Assembly (NCBI GenBank): GCA_965278945.1
Contig: OZ257128.1
Coordinates: 1,364,001 to 1,428,000 of the forward strand
Direction of reading: 5' to 3'
Source: UBA10649 sp965278945
Lineage (GTDB): Bacteria > Actinomycetota > Actinomycetes > S36-B12
Length of the DNA: 64,000 bases
Shown: positions 25,442-34,234 of the stretch, piece by piece
How the letters are laid out: every line of letters starts with the position of its first letter
Position numbering within the stretch: position 1 is the first letter of the stretch
Notes under the pieces: generated by a model
The model's database searches: none
What the model was told of the DNA's origin: nothing
Seen by the model: the letters and a program-made list of their open reading frames with translations, nothing else
Program-made: the position numbers and the translations under genes

Positions 25442-28348
25442 ATGACCGCCGGAGATCCCGCATTCTCGACCCGTCATATCGGTCCTAGCGCGCACGATCG
25501 CGAGCGGATGCTCAGCGTCCTCGGCTACGCGGACCTGGGGAGCTTCAGCGCCGCAGTCGTCCCCGAGGTCATCAGGTGGCACGAGGGCCTGGACCTGCCC
25601 GCCGCCGCCAGCGAGGCCGACACCCTCGCCGAGCTGCGCGATCTCGCCAACCGCAACACCGTGGTCACGAGCATGATCGGCCTGGGCTATTCGGGCACGT
25701 ACACGCCCGGAGTCATCACGAGGAACATCCTCGAGAACCCCGCCTGGTACACCGCCTACACGCCCTACCAGCCCGAGATCTCGCAGGGACGGCTCGAGGC
25801 TCTGCTCAACTTCCAGACCCTTGTCGAGGACCTGGCGGCCCTGCCCGTCGCCGGCTCGTCGCTGCTTGACGAGCCGACTGCAGCAGCAGAGGCGATGGGA
25901 CTGGCCCTGCGCACGAGCAAGACCAGCAACCGGATTCTCGTTGACGCGGATACGCACCCGCAGACCCTCGCGGTCCTCGCTACACGCGCCGAGCCACTCG
26001 GCGTCGACGTCGTCGTGGCAGACCTGGCGAATGGACTTCCCGATGGCGACTTCGCCGGAGTCCTCATCAGCTACCCGGGCTCGTCAGGCCGCATTCCCGA
26101 CCTCGCCCCGCTCGTCTCAGCTGCGCATGAGCGCGGCGCCCTGGCGCTCGTCACCACCGATCTCCTCGCCCTGACACTTCTGACCCCGCCCGGCGAGCTC
26201 GGTGCCGACGTCGTCGTCGGATCCGCCCAGCGCCTTGGTGTGCCCTTCGGATTCGGCGGACCGCACGCCGGATTCATGTCGGTGCGTGCCGGACTCGAGC
26301 GCGGACTGCCGGGCCGGCTTGTTGGTGTCAGCGTCGATGCGGACGGAGCACCGGCCTACCGACTCGCGCTGCAGACTCGCGAGCAGCACATCCGACGGGA
26401 GAAGGCGACGAGCAACATCTGCACCGCTCAGGTGCTGCTCGCGGTGATCTCCTCGATGTACGCGGCCTACCACGGTCCTGACGGGCTCACCGAGATCGCG
26501 CGACGCTCCCACCGGCACGCGCAGGTCCTCGCCGAGGGCATCCGCCGGGCCGGGGGACTGCTCACGACAACCGGCTTCTTCGACACCGTGCGGTGGCAGG
26601 TACCGGGCAAGGCCGAGGCCGTCGTCGCCGCGGCACTCGCCGAGGGAGTCAACCTTCGACTGATCGATGCCGACACGGTCTCGGCCAGCACCGACGAGCT
26701 CACCACGAGCACGCATGTCGAAGCCGTGTGGCGCGCACTTGCCGCCGTGACAGCAGCGACGTTCGTTGAGTACGCGGACGTCGCACCGGCTGTTGACCTC
26801 GGGATTCCCGCAGCGGCCGTGCGCACCAGTCCGTTCCTGACCCATCCCGTGTTCTCCGCGCACCACAGCGAGACGTCGATGCTTCGCTACATCCGCAGGC
26901 TCGGTGATCGCGACATCGCCCTCGACCGCGCGATGATCCCGCTCGGGTCATGCACGATGAAGCTCAACGCCACGACGGAGATGGAGCCCATCACGTGGCC
27001 GGAGTTCGCGAACATCCATCCGTTCGCGCCGCTTGACCAGGCCAAGGGCTACCTGAACCTCATCCGCACTCTCGAAGAGTGGCTCGTCGAGGTGACCGGA
27101 TACGACGCGGTGTCACTGCAGCCGAACGCCGGCTCGCAGGGAGAGTTCGCCGGACTGCTGGCGATCCGAGCCTTCCATCGTGCCAACGGGCATGGCGAGC
27201 GCGACATCTGCCTGATCCCCAGCAGCGCGCACGGCACCAACGCGGCAAGCGCCGTCATGGTCGGCATGCGCGTGGTCGTCGTGGCCTGCGACGAGCAGGG
27301 CAACGTCGATCTCGGCGACCTGCGCGCGAAGGTGGCCGAGCACGCCGACGACCTCGCCGCCTTGATGGTGACCTATCCGTCGACGCATGGCGTCTTCGAG
27401 ACGGCAATCGGCGAGATCTGTGCCCTGGTGCACGACAACGGCGGGCAGGTCTACGTCGACGGTGCGAACCTCAACGCGCTCGTTGGCCTCGCGAAGCCCG
27501 GTCGCTTCGGTGCCGACGTCTCGCACCTGAACCTGCACAAGACGTTCTGCATCCCGCACGGTGGAGGCGGCCCGGGAGTCGGGCCTGTCGCGGTGCGATC
27601 ACACCTCGCTCCGTTCCTGCCGTCGCACCCGATCCGCCCGGAGGCGGGGCCGGTTGGCCGCGGCGACGTCGATGGGGGAGTCGGACCTGTCAGCGGAGCG
27701 CCCTGGGGCAGTGCGGGCATCCTTCCCATCCCGTGGGCCTACATCCGCATGATGGGGCCTGATGGCCTGCTCAAGGCAACGCAGACCGCGATCCTGTCGG
27801 CCAACTACATCGCGGCCCGACTGCGCGACCACTACCCGGTGCTCTACTCCGGGGACAACGGGCTCGTCGCCCACGAGTGCATCCTCGACGTCCGTGCGAT
27901 CACCGCTGCGACAGGCGTGACCGTCGACGACATTGCCAAGCGGCTGATCGACTACGGATTCCACGCGCCGACAATGTCCTTCCCGGTCGCCGGCACGCTC
28001 ATGGTCGAGCCCACCGAGAGCGAGAGCCTGCACGAGGTCGATCGCTTCTGCAACGCGATGATCGCGATCAAGGCAGAGATCGACGAGGTCGCCGCCGGCA
28101 CGTGGCCGGTCGACGACAGCCCGCTGCGCAACGCGCCTCATACGGCTGACTGCCTCATCGGGGACTGGGACCATCCGTACCCTGCTCGCCTCGCCGCGTT
28201 CCCCGTGGAGTCGCTGCGCCAGGACAAGTACTGGCCGCCGGTGCGTCGGATCGATGGTGCGTACGGCGACCGCAACCTGATCTGCTCGTGTCCGATGCCT
28301 GCGGAGCTCGCAGTTGACGGACTGCCTGCGGAGCTCGCGGCGACGTGA
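25442..28348 (+). CDS. gcvP: Glycine dehydrogenase (decarboxylating), P protein
   Basis: 968 residues, the single-chain form (N- and C-terminal halves fused). The PLP lysine is in LNLHKTFCIPHGGGGPG, followed by the glycine-rich GVGPVAVR. N-terminal half marker: STRHIGPSAHDRERML. It decarboxylates glycine and loads the aminomethyl group on GcvH (encoded at 22243). Expression should respond to glycine through the riboswitch in its leader. The following HAD gene overlaps its stop. Confidence 0.96.
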   Translation: MTAGDPAFSTRHIGPSAHDRERMLSVLGYADLGSFSAAVVPEVIRWHEGLDLPAAASEADTLAELRDLANRNTVVTSMIGLGYSGTYTPGVITRNILENPAWYTAYTPYQPEISQGRLEALLNFQTLVEDLAALPVAGSSLLDEPTAAAEAMGLALRTSKTSNRILVDADTHPQTLAVLATRAEPLGVDVVVADLANGLPDGDFAGVLISYPGSSGRIPDLAPLVSAAHERGALALVTTDLLALTLLTPPGELGADVVVGSAQRLGVPFGFGGPHAGFMSVRAGLERGLPGRLVGVSVDADGAPAYRLALQTREQHIRREKATSNICTAQVLLAVISSMYAAYHGPDGLTEIARRSHRHAQVLAEGIRRAGGLLTTTGFFDTVRWQVPGKAEAVVAAALAEGVNLRLIDADTVSASTDELTTSTHVEAVWRALAAVTAATFVEYADVAPAVDLGIPAAAVRTSPFLTHPVFSAHHSETSMLRYIRRLGDRDIALDRAMIPLGSCTMKLNATTEMEPITWPEFANIHPFAPLDQAKGYLNLIRTLEEWLVEVTGYDAVSLQPNAGSQGEFAGLLAIRAFHRANGHGERDICLIPSSAHGTNAASAVMVGMRVVVVACDEQGNVDLGDLRAKVAEHADDLAALMVTYPSTHGVFETAIGEICALVHDNGGQVYVDGANLNALVGLAKPGRFGADVSHLNLHKTFCIPHGGGGPGVGPVAVRSHLAPFLPSHPIRPEAGPVGRGDVDGGVGPVSGAPWGSAGILPIPWAYIRMMGPDGLLKATQTAILSANYIAARLRDHYPVLYSGDNGLVAHECILDVRAITAATGVTVDDIAKRLIDYGFHAPTMSFPVAGTLMVEPTESESLHEVDRFCNAMIAIKAEIDEVAAGTWPVDDSPLRNAPHTADCLIGDWDHPYPARLAAFPVESLRQDKYWPPVRRIDGAYGDRNLICSCPMPAELAVDGLPAELAAT

Positions 28349-28773
28349 TCTCAGTCTTCGACATCGACGGGGTGCTCGCTGACGCGAGCCATCGCGAGCA
28401 CCACGTCACCGGCAAGCCCAAGAACTGGGATGCCTTCTTCGACGAGGTGGGCAGTGACTCGGTGATCGAGGCCGGCAGGCAGCGACTGATCGAGGAAGCG
28501 GCGATGAACGAGGTCGTTCTGCTCTCGGGAAGACCCGAGCGCTGCCGGGAGGACACGCTCGCGTGGCTCGAGCGCAACGGGTTCGGATCCATGACCCTCG
28601 TGCTACGCCCGAACCGGGACTTCCGTCGCGCATCGGTCTTCAAGGACCAGGCGATCATGGCGATTGGCAGGCCCGATCAGATCGCCGTCATCGTCGATGA
28701 CGATGCTTCCGTCGTGGCTCGACTCGCCGAGATGGGATACCACACGGAGCTGTTTCCGCAAGCGATACGGTGA
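28345..28773 (+). CDS. Small HAD-like phosphatase
   Basis: 142 residues. It begins with the HAD nucleophile loop VFDIDGVLADASHREHH and has LLSGRPERCREDTLAWL (motif II region), RRASVFKDQAI (motif III Lys) and VIVDDDASV (acidic motif IV). No cap domain is evident from its length. The GTG overlaps the gcvP stop, so it is co-translated, but a link to glycine metabolism is not shown. Confidence 0.8.
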   Translation: MISVFDIDGVLADASHREHHVTGKPKNWDAFFDEVGSDSVIEAGRQRLIEEAAMNEVVLLSGRPERCREDTLAWLERNGFGSMTLVLRPNRDFRRASVFKDQAIMAIGRPDQIAVIVDDDASVVARLAEMGYHTELFPQAIR

Positions 28774-28798
28774 GCACACCAACGAGCGGGAGATAAGC

Positions 28799-29185
28799 AT
28801 GAATTCGGATTTCGGCACGTTCATCATCCAGATCATCTGGATCTTCATTTTCATCATGTTCTTCATGATCTGGTTCATGGTCCTCTTCGACCTGTTCGGT
28901 GATCACACCCTCAAGGGCTGGCAGAAGGCCGTGTGGGTCGTGGCCCTCATCATCCTTCCGCCCATCTCGACGCTGGTCTACCTGATCGCTCGCGGCAAGA
29001 GCATGTCCGAGCGCCGTCAGGCAGCCATGGAGAAGGCTCAGGCCCAGCAGAAGGCGTACATCCAGTCCGCCGCAGGAACCGCAGCGTCGGCGACCGACCA
29101 GATCGCCTCGGCGAAGGCCCTGCTCGACGCGGGAACGATCAACCAGAGCGAGTTCGACGCGCTGAAGGCCAAGGCCCTCGCGTAG
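28799..29185 (+). CDS. Small membrane protein with PLDc_N-like helices and SHOCT tail
   Basis: 128 residues from the ATG at 28799 with GGGAG upstream. Two hydrophobic helices (about 8-32 and 43-64) resemble the phospholipase-D N-terminal membrane unit; a charged linker follows, and the last 28 residues form a SHOCT motif (IASAKALLDAGTINQSEFDALKAKAL). Its function is unknown. A strong hairpin follows the gene. Confidence 0.8.
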   Translation: MNSDFGTFIIQIIWIFIFIMFFMIWFMVLFDLFGDHTLKGWQKAVWVVALIILPPISTLVYLIARGKSMSERRQAAMEKAQAQQKAYIQSAAGTAASATDQIASAKALLDAGTINQSEFDALKAKALA

Positions 29186-29200
29186 TCCACGTTTCATGTG

Positions 29201-29235
29201 TTCGGCCCCGCGCGACTTCGGTCGGCGGGGCCGAA
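29201..29235 (+). terminator. Strong stem-loop after the SHOCT protein gene
   Basis: TTCGGCCCCGC (29201-29211) pairs exactly with GCGGGGCCGAA (29225-29235), an 11-bp stem with 13-nt loop, 15 nt after the stop codon and before the chrA promoter. No clear T-run follows, as is common in high-GC actinobacteria. Confidence 0.7.
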
Positions 29236-29252
29236 CTCATTCCCGGGTGATC

Positions 29253-29258
29253 TACGGT
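29253..29258 (+). promoter_or_regulatory. -10 box (TACGGT) for chrA
   Basis: TACGGT ends 7 nt before the GTG at 29266, matching the leaderless pattern in this window. It argues against the in-frame GTG at 29257, which overlaps the box. Confidence 0.4.
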
Positions 29259-29265
29259 GTGCGAC

Positions 29266-30645
29266 GTGACAGAAGGCGGCCCGGCGCCCACCGGCCCGAA
29301 GCATGGCGTCAGCCTTCGTGAGGCCGTTCGCGTGTGGGGCTACATCGGCCTGAACAGCTTCGGCGGTCCGGCCGGGCAGATCGCCGTGATGCACCGCGAG
29401 GTCGTCGAGCGGCGCAACTGGGTGAGCGAACGCCGGTTCCTCCACGCATTGAACTACTGCATGGTCCTGCCGGGGCCTGAGGCCCAGCAGCTCGCCACCT
29501 ACATCGGCTGGCTCATGCACGGGGTCCGCGGGGGAGTCTTCGCCGGCTCGTTGTTCGTCATCCCGGGATTCATCGCCATGCTGGCGCTGTCCGTCATGTA
29601 CGCGGTCTTCGGCCAGGTCACGTGGGTGTCGGGCCTGCTCTTCGGGATCCAGGCCGCCGTCGTCGCGATCGTCATCGAAGCGGTCATCAGGATCGGCCGC
29701 CGCACGCTGCGCAGTACCGCGCTTCGAGTGACCGCGGGACTGTCATTCCTCGCGATCTTCCTTTTCAACACCCCGTTCCCGCTGATCATCCTCCTAGCCG
29801 GGGTCTTCGGCTGGCTCGCGGGAAAGCGGCGTCCGCAATGGTTCCCCCTGGGTAGCCATGGCCGAGAACGCGAGGACCCCGAACCGCCAGCGCTCCTGCC
29901 CGACGACGAGCACATCACCCGCTCCGCGTCACGGTCCGCGCTGAGGGCAGCGGCGATCGCGTTCGTGCTCTGGATGATCCCGGTGATCGGTCTCGTCGTC
30001 CTGCTGGGAACGTCGAACATCTTCACGCAGGAGGCTCTGCTCTTCTCCAAGGCCGCCGTCGTCACGTTCGGCGGGGCGTACGCGGTGCTCGGCTACGTCG
30101 CCCAGCAGGCCGTCGACCGATACGGCTGGATCACTCCCAACGACATGATCACTGGTCTCGGGCTCGCCGAGACCACGCCCGGCCCGCTGATCATGGTCGT
30201 GCAGTTCGTCGGGTTCCTCGCGGCATACAACAACCCGGGCTCACTGCCGCCGCTTGTCGCCGGCTTCCTCGGCTCGGTCATCACCGTGTGGGTCACCTTC
30301 GTTCCGTGCTTCTTGTTCATCTTCCTCGGGGCGCCGTTCGTGGAGCGGCTGCGCGACAACCACGCGCTCAGTCACGCGCTCACCGCGGTCGGCGCCGCGG
30401 TCGCCGGAGTTGTGCTGAACCTCGCCGTCTGGTTCGCCCTTCACACGATGTTCGCAACCGTCAACGACGAGACCGTGGGACCACTTCATCTGTCGGTGCC
30501 CGAATGGTCGAGCATCCAGTACGCGTCGATCGCGATCTCCCTTGTCGCAGCGCTCCTCGTCTTTCGCTTCAAGCTCGGGACGCTGAAGGTTCTCGCTGTG
30601 AGCGCAATACTCGGAACGTCCGTCGCTCTCCTCGGCTGGATGTAG
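29266..30645 (+). CDS. chrA: ChrA-type chromate transporter
   Basis: About 459 residues. The protein contains two CHR domains in tandem: the first opens with GYIGLNSFGGPAGQIAVMHRE and the second with SKAAVVTFGGAYAVLGYVAQQAV, each with the FGG motif, together with 10-12 hydrophobic helices. Long-chain ChrA proteins export chromate from the cytoplasm. No chromate regulator or reductase is adjacent, so substrate is assigned by family only. An in-frame GTG at 29257 is an alternative start. Confidence 0.88.
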   Translation: MTEGGPAPTGPKHGVSLREAVRVWGYIGLNSFGGPAGQIAVMHREVVERRNWVSERRFLHALNYCMVLPGPEAQQLATYIGWLMHGVRGGVFAGSLFVIPGFIAMLALSVMYAVFGQVTWVSGLLFGIQAAVVAIVIEAVIRIGRRTLRSTALRVTAGLSFLAIFLFNTPFPLIILLAGVFGWLAGKRRPQWFPLGSHGREREDPEPPALLPDDEHITRSASRSALRAAAIAFVLWMIPVIGLVVLLGTSNIFTQEALLFSKAAVVTFGGAYAVLGYVAQQAVDRYGWITPNDMITGLGLAETTPGPLIMVVQFVGFLAAYNNPGSLPPLVAGFLGSVITVWVTFVPCFLFIFLGAPFVERLRDNHALSHALTAVGAAVAGVVLNLAVWFALHTMFATVNDETVGPLHLSVPEWSSIQYASIAISLVAALLVFRFKLGTLKVLAVSAILGTSVALLGWM

Positions 30646-30650
30646 GCACC

Positions 30651-30656
30651 TAGGGT
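30651..30656 (+). promoter_or_regulatory. -10 box (TAGGGT) for the reductase at 30664
   Basis: TAGGGT ends 7 nt before the ATG, with no ribosome binding site between; leaderless arrangement. Confidence 0.4.
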
Positions 30657-30663
30657 CGTCACC

Positions 30664-31656
30664 ATGACCAATCTGCTCGTCCTCGGCGGAACTCAATGGC
30701 TCGGTCGCGAGATTGCCACCCAGGCTCGCGACCGCGGAATCACCGTCACGTGCCTGGCGCGTGGCGAAGCGGGCCAGCCTGCCGACGGCATCGAGTTCAT
30801 CGCCGCGGACCGGACAGCAGACAGCGCCTACGACGGCGTCCGCGAGCGAGATTGGGACGCGGTAGTCGACGTCTCGTGGCAGCCCGCATTCGTGGCGGCG
30901 GCTGTCGATGCGCTCGCGGATCGCACAGCGCACTGGACCTACGTGTCGTCGGGTTCCGTGTACGCGCGCAGCGACATCCCGAACTCCGACGAGTCGTCGA
31001 CCCGTCACGCGACCCTCCCGGAGGGCGTGGAGGCAACCTGGGAGAACTACGGCCCGGCCAAGGCGGCCTGCGAGGACCTCGTCGTCGCCGGGCTGGGGGA
31101 GCGGGCCTTCCTCGCGCGCGCGGGGCTCATCGGCGGACCGGGAGACCCGAGCGACCGGTTCGGCTACTGGGTATCGCGCTTCGCCCTCGCCGGCAATCGA
31201 CCAGTCCTGGTGCCGGACAGCCCGGGCCTGTCCTCGCAGCTCATCGACGTGCGCGACCTGGCCGCGTGGATCGTCTCGGCGCCCGCCTTGGGCACCAACG
31301 GGCCGATCAACGCCTGCGGCCCGGTCATGTCGTTCCCTGATGTCATCGCGATGGCTGCCGAGGTCGCGGGGTTCACCGGCGAGCAGATCCTGGTCAGCCC
31401 CGAGTGGCTGGTCGAGCATGAGGTCGCCAACTGGTCAGGTCCTCGGTCCCTGCCTTTGTGGCTGAACCTCCCCGAGTACGCGGGCTTCAGCAACCGGTCG
31501 GACGCACGGTCGCTGGCTGCCGGACTGATTCGCCGACCGTCCGTCGACACGATGCGCGACGTGCTCGCTGACGAGCGTGAGCGCGGACTCGATCGTCCGC
31601 GCAAGGCGGGCCTCGATCGGGCCGACGAGCTCACCCTGATCAGCGAGCTCGTCTAG
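30664..31656 (+). CDS. NAD(P)-dependent epimerase/dehydratase-like protein (extended SDR)
   Basis: 330 residues. The nucleotide-binding motif is GGTQWLG at residue 8. TYVSSGSVYAR gives the conserved Ser, but the usual catalytic Tyr-x3-Lys appears as WENYGPAKAACED, which keeps YxxxK. It belongs to the NAD-epimerase family and resembles reductases that act on sugar or isoflavone-like substrates; the substrate is unknown. Confidence 0.82.
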   Translation: MTNLLVLGGTQWLGREIATQARDRGITVTCLARGEAGQPADGIEFIAADRTADSAYDGVRERDWDAVVDVSWQPAFVAAAVDALADRTAHWTYVSSGSVYARSDIPNSDESSTRHATLPEGVEATWENYGPAKAACEDLVVAGLGERAFLARAGLIGGPGDPSDRFGYWVSRFALAGNRPVLVPDSPGLSSQLIDVRDLAAWIVSAPALGTNGPINACGPVMSFPDVIAMAAEVAGFTGEQILVSPEWLVEHEVANWSGPRSLPLWLNLPEYAGFSNRSDARSLAAGLIRRPSVDTMRDVLADERERGLDRPRKAGLDRADELTLISELV

Positions 31657-31659
31657 CAT
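31654..31659 (+). promoter_or_regulatory. -10 box (TAGCAT) for the SnoaL-like gene
   Basis: TAGCAT overlaps the stop codon of the preceding gene and ends 8 nt before the GTG at 31668; no ribosome binding site lies between. Confidence 0.35.
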
Positions 31660-31667
31660 CCGCTGAC

Positions 31668-32042
31668 GTGGACACCGAATCGATCAATGTCAGAACGGTC
31701 AACGAGTACCTCGACGGATTCCGCGCAATGGATCACGCCCGAATACTCGCCTGTCTCACCGATGACATCAGGTGGACCGTCTTCGGCGGATTCCAGCTCA
31801 CCGGCAAGGCCGCATACGACGCCGCGATCGACGGCGAGGGCTTCGTCGGCTCGCCGACGCTCACCGTCGTCCGCATGGTCGAGCAGGACGACGTGGTGAT
31901 GGCCGAACTGACCGGGTCTGTCCAGCGTGACACCGGCGAGGTCTGGAACCTCTCGATGGCCGAGGTTTTCGTCATGCGCGATGGCAAGATCTGCGAGCGT
32001 CGTGCATGGGTCGTCAACCTCGTGGAGAACGACTTCCGTTAG
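31668..32042 (+). CDS. SnoaL-like / nuclear transport factor 2 fold protein
   Basis: 124 residues with an NTF2-like cone fold: VNEYLDGFRAMDHARILACLTDDIRWTVFGGF, then a central GKAAYDAAI and strand-rich remainder ending KICERRAWVVNL. Such proteins are small isomerases, hydrolases or binding proteins; nothing here fixes the activity. Its 3' end overlaps the convergent HAD gene by 29 nt. Confidence 0.8.
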   Translation: MDTESINVRTVNEYLDGFRAMDHARILACLTDDIRWTVFGGFQLTGKAAYDAAIDGEGFVGSPTLTVVRMVEQDDVVMAELTGSVQRDTGEVWNLSMAEVFVMRDGKICERRAWVVNLVENDFR

Positions 32043-32847
32043 ACCTCGAACTGGCATTGGCCTCAATGACCAGGTCGATGAGGTGTGCCACCCCGTTGTC
32101 ATCGTTCCTCGCGACGACCATGTCGGCAGCATCGATCACGTCTGGGTGCGCGTTCGCCACGGCTGCCGCAACTCGGGCCCACGCCAGCATCGGCAGGTCA
32201 TTGGGCATGTCTCCGATCGCCACGACATCGTCGCTGGTGCGCCCGAGCAGGCTCACCACCTCGCTGAGGCCCGAGCCCTTCGACACTCCAGCAGGACCGA
32301 GCTCGACCAGCCCATCGCCCTCCGAAAACGTCACGGACGCGGACGGACCGACGAACTCGGCAATCTCCAGCAGGCGAGCGACCGTCACGTCCGAGTGACG
32401 TCCCAGCAACTTCAGGACACCGTCCGGCGCCAGGCGGTCGAGTGAGTCGATAGGAGAGCCCGACGGCATCGGCCACTTGTTGGCGTAGTGAGGCTCGTGC
32501 CCGTAGTGCGTCGTCGTCTCCACGGCGAATGCGATTCCCGGCGCCAGCGCACGCAGTCTCTCGGCGATGACCTGCACGTCGATGTCGTGGAGAACCGCGG
32601 ACGAGACGACCGCGTCCGACTCGAGGTCGACGATCAGCGCGCCATTCACGCAGACGACCAGCGCGTGCACGTCGCGCAACTTCAGGTCACGCAGTGCCCA
32701 GTAGGGCCGAGCGGTGACGACGATCACCGTGATGCCGGCCTGCGCTGCCCTCCCGAGTGCCAGCCTCGTGAGTTCGCTGATCTGGCCGTCCGAAGCCAGG
32801 AGGGTCCCGTCGAGATCAGTCGCGACGATCGATATCCCGGCCAGCAC
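32014..32847 (-). CDS. Cof-type HAD hydrolase
   Basis: 277 residues. The nucleophile motif VATDLDGTLLASDG is at residue 8; motif II is VIVVTARP, a C2 cap domain lies in the middle, and the last acidic motif is GDMPNDLPML. This family dephosphorylates sugar phosphates and related metabolites. The GTG at 32847 is chosen because a TAGGGT box ends 7 nt upstream on this strand; longer in-frame starts would overlap the divergent operator region. Confidence 0.85.
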   Translation of the reverse strand: MLAGISIVATDLDGTLLASDGQISELTRLALGRAAQAGITVIVVTARPYWALRDLKLRDVHALVVCVNGALIVDLESDAVVSSAVLHDIDVQVIAERLRALAPGIAFAVETTTHYGHEPHYANKWPMPSGSPIDSLDRLAPDGVLKLLGRHSDVTVARLLEIAEFVGPSASVTFSEGDGLVELGPAGVSKGSGLSEVVSLLGRTSDDVVAIGDMPNDLPMLAWARVAAAVANAHPDVIDAADMVVARNDDNGVAHLIDLVIEANASSRSNGSRSPRG

Positions 32848-32854
32848 GGGAGTG

Positions 32855-32860
32855 ACCCTA
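32855..32860 (-). promoter_or_regulatory. -10 box (TAGGGT) for the HAD hydrolase
   Basis: TAGGGT on the minus strand, 7 nt before the GTG at 32847. Confidence 0.4.
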
Positions 32861-32876
32861 CGAGGTGGGTCTGATC

Positions 32877-32945
32877 GTTGCTGTCGCAACCGATGGTTGC
32901 ATTAATACTCTCGACGGGCTAGCCTCGGAAGCAACCAAACGTTGC
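32877..32945 (+). promoter_or_regulatory. Repeated GCAAC/GTTGC palindromes, probable ArsR operators
   Basis: Three related inverted repeats surround the promoter of the SRPBCC-ArsR operon: GTTGC-N4-GCAAC (32877-32890), GCAACC-N3-GGTTGC (32886-32900) and GCAAC-N5-GTTGC (32931-32945). An AT-rich -10-like TTAATACT lies between them at 32902. The second site follows 45 nt after the first perfect one. These are candidate binding sites for the ArsR-type repressor encoded in the operon. Confidence 0.6.
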
Positions 32946-32955
32946 AGGAGGAATC

Positions 32956-33417
32956 ATGGAGTTCGGAACCATCGAGCGCGAGGTCTACGTCGACGCGTCA
33001 ACGGAGGTCGTCTTCGAGGTCGTGAGCAGCCCCGAGCACATCAGGGGCTGGTGGCCCGACGAGGCGACCTACGAAATCGTGCCTGGTGCGACGGGGGAGA
33101 TCGCCTTCGGCGCTGCGGGTCCCGACCGCAAGGCGGAGACCTTCACGGTGGTCGATGTCCAGCCACCCCGGACCTTCACGTTCCGGTGGATCCACCCCGC
33201 CGATCAGGCCGCTGCGGAGGGCAACTCGCTCCTCGTCACGTTCGAGCTGACCCCGTCCGGCGAGGGAACCGTGGTCAAGATGACCGAGACGGGATTCCGC
33301 GAGATGGGCTGGGAGGCCGCGGTGCTCGAGGAGAGCTTCCGTGACCACGAGAACGGCTGGAACTACTTCATGCCCAGGCTCGCGCCGTACGTCGCGACCT
33401 TGGTCTCGCGACCGTGA
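32956..33417 (+). CDS. SRPBCC/AHSA1 domain protein (first copy)
   Basis: 153 residues; GGAGG precedes the ATG. The Bet v 1-like START fold is visible in EREVYVDASTEVVFEVVSSPEHIRGWWPDEA and the long C-terminal helix. AHSA1-like proteins bind hydrophobic ligands or chaperone clients. The GTG of the ArsR regulator overlaps its stop, and a second SRPBCC gene follows: a common arrangement in actinobacteria. Confidence 0.87.
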   Translation: MEFGTIEREVYVDASTEVVFEVVSSPEHIRGWWPDEATYEIVPGATGEIAFGAAGPDRKAETFTVVDVQPPRTFTFRWIHPADQAAAEGNSLLVTFELTPSGEGTVVKMTETGFREMGWEAAVLEESFRDHENGWNYFMPRLAPYVATLVSRP

Positions 33418-33782
33418 CTGCCGCGCTCGCCGACCGGGTCGACGACGACCTGTGGTCCGCGATCGGAGACCCGACTCGACGCCGCCTGCTCGACCTTCTG
33501 CTCTCCGCGGGTGCCGGCACAGCCACAACGCTGAGCGACGACCTGCCCGTCACTCGGCAGGCAGTCGCCAAGCATCTGGTAGTCCTGGATCGCGTGGGCC
33601 TGGTGCACGCGACCACGTCGGGACGCGAACGGCGCTACCGGATCGACGAGGCGCAGCTTGCCCGTGCGGTAGCGCAGCTGTCGTCGGTCGGGTCGGCATG
33701 GGACGCGCGGCTGCACCGCATCAAGACGATCGCCGAGGCGATCCAGCGCACTCAGACAACCAGCACGAGTCAGGAGAAATGA
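33414..33782 (+). CDS. ArsR family winged-helix repressor
   Basis: 122 residues. Winged helix: ADRVDDDLWSAIGDPTRRRLLDLLL, then the recognition helix in PVTRQAVAKHLVVLDRVGLV and the wing TSGRERRYRI. No metal-binding cysteines are seen, so it belongs to the SRPBCC-linked, non-metal ArsR group. It probably represses its own operon at the GCAAC palindromes upstream. Confidence 0.88.
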   Translation: MTAALADRVDDDLWSAIGDPTRRRLLDLLLSAGAGTATTLSDDLPVTRQAVAKHLVVLDRVGLVHATTSGRERRYRIDEAQLARAVAQLSSVGSAWDARLHRIKTIAEAIQRTQTTSTSQEK

Positions 33783-33783
33783 C

Positions 33784-34230
33784 GTGGTCGACATTCTGCA
33801 CAGGGTTGGCGTTACGACGTCGACCCCCGAGAGCGTGTTTGACGCCGTCACGAGCATCAACGGACTCGCCTCGTGGTGGACCGAGGACACGAAAGGCAGC
33901 TGCGACGTCGGCGGGGTCATCGAGTTCCGCTTCCCACCGATCGGCGGCTTCGACATGGAGGTGGTCCAGTCGCTTCCGAGCCAGCGGGTCGTGTGGCGTG
34001 TCATTGACGGCCCGGAGGAGTGGGTCGCGACGACGATCGAGTGGGATCTGCGCCAGGACGGCGACTACACGATCGTGATGTTCGCCCACCGGGACTGGAA
34101 GGAACCGGGGGAGTTCATGCACCACTGCAGCACTAAGTGGGGCCAGTTCCTCATGAGCCTGAAATCATTGGTGGAAAGTGGCGCCGGTCAGCCGGCGCCT
34201 CGGGACGTGCAGATCAGCGACTGGCACTGA
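33784..34230 (+). CDS. SRPBCC/AHSA1 domain protein (second copy)
   Basis: 148 residues from a GTG 1 nt after the ArsR stop. START-like fold: LHRVGVTTSTPESVFDAVTSINGLASWWTEDT, and the closing helix SLKSLVESG. It is a diverged paralogue of the first SRPBCC protein of the operon. The ligand is unknown. Ends 4 nt before the convergent dioxygenase stop. Confidence 0.85.
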   Translation: MVDILHRVGVTTSTPESVFDAVTSINGLASWWTEDTKGSCDVGGVIEFRFPPIGGFDMEVVQSLPSQRVVWRVIDGPEEWVATTIEWDLRQDGDYTIVMFAHRDWKEPGEFMHHCSTKWGQFLMSLKSLVESGAGQPAPRDVQISDWH

Positions 34231-34234
34231 TTCG

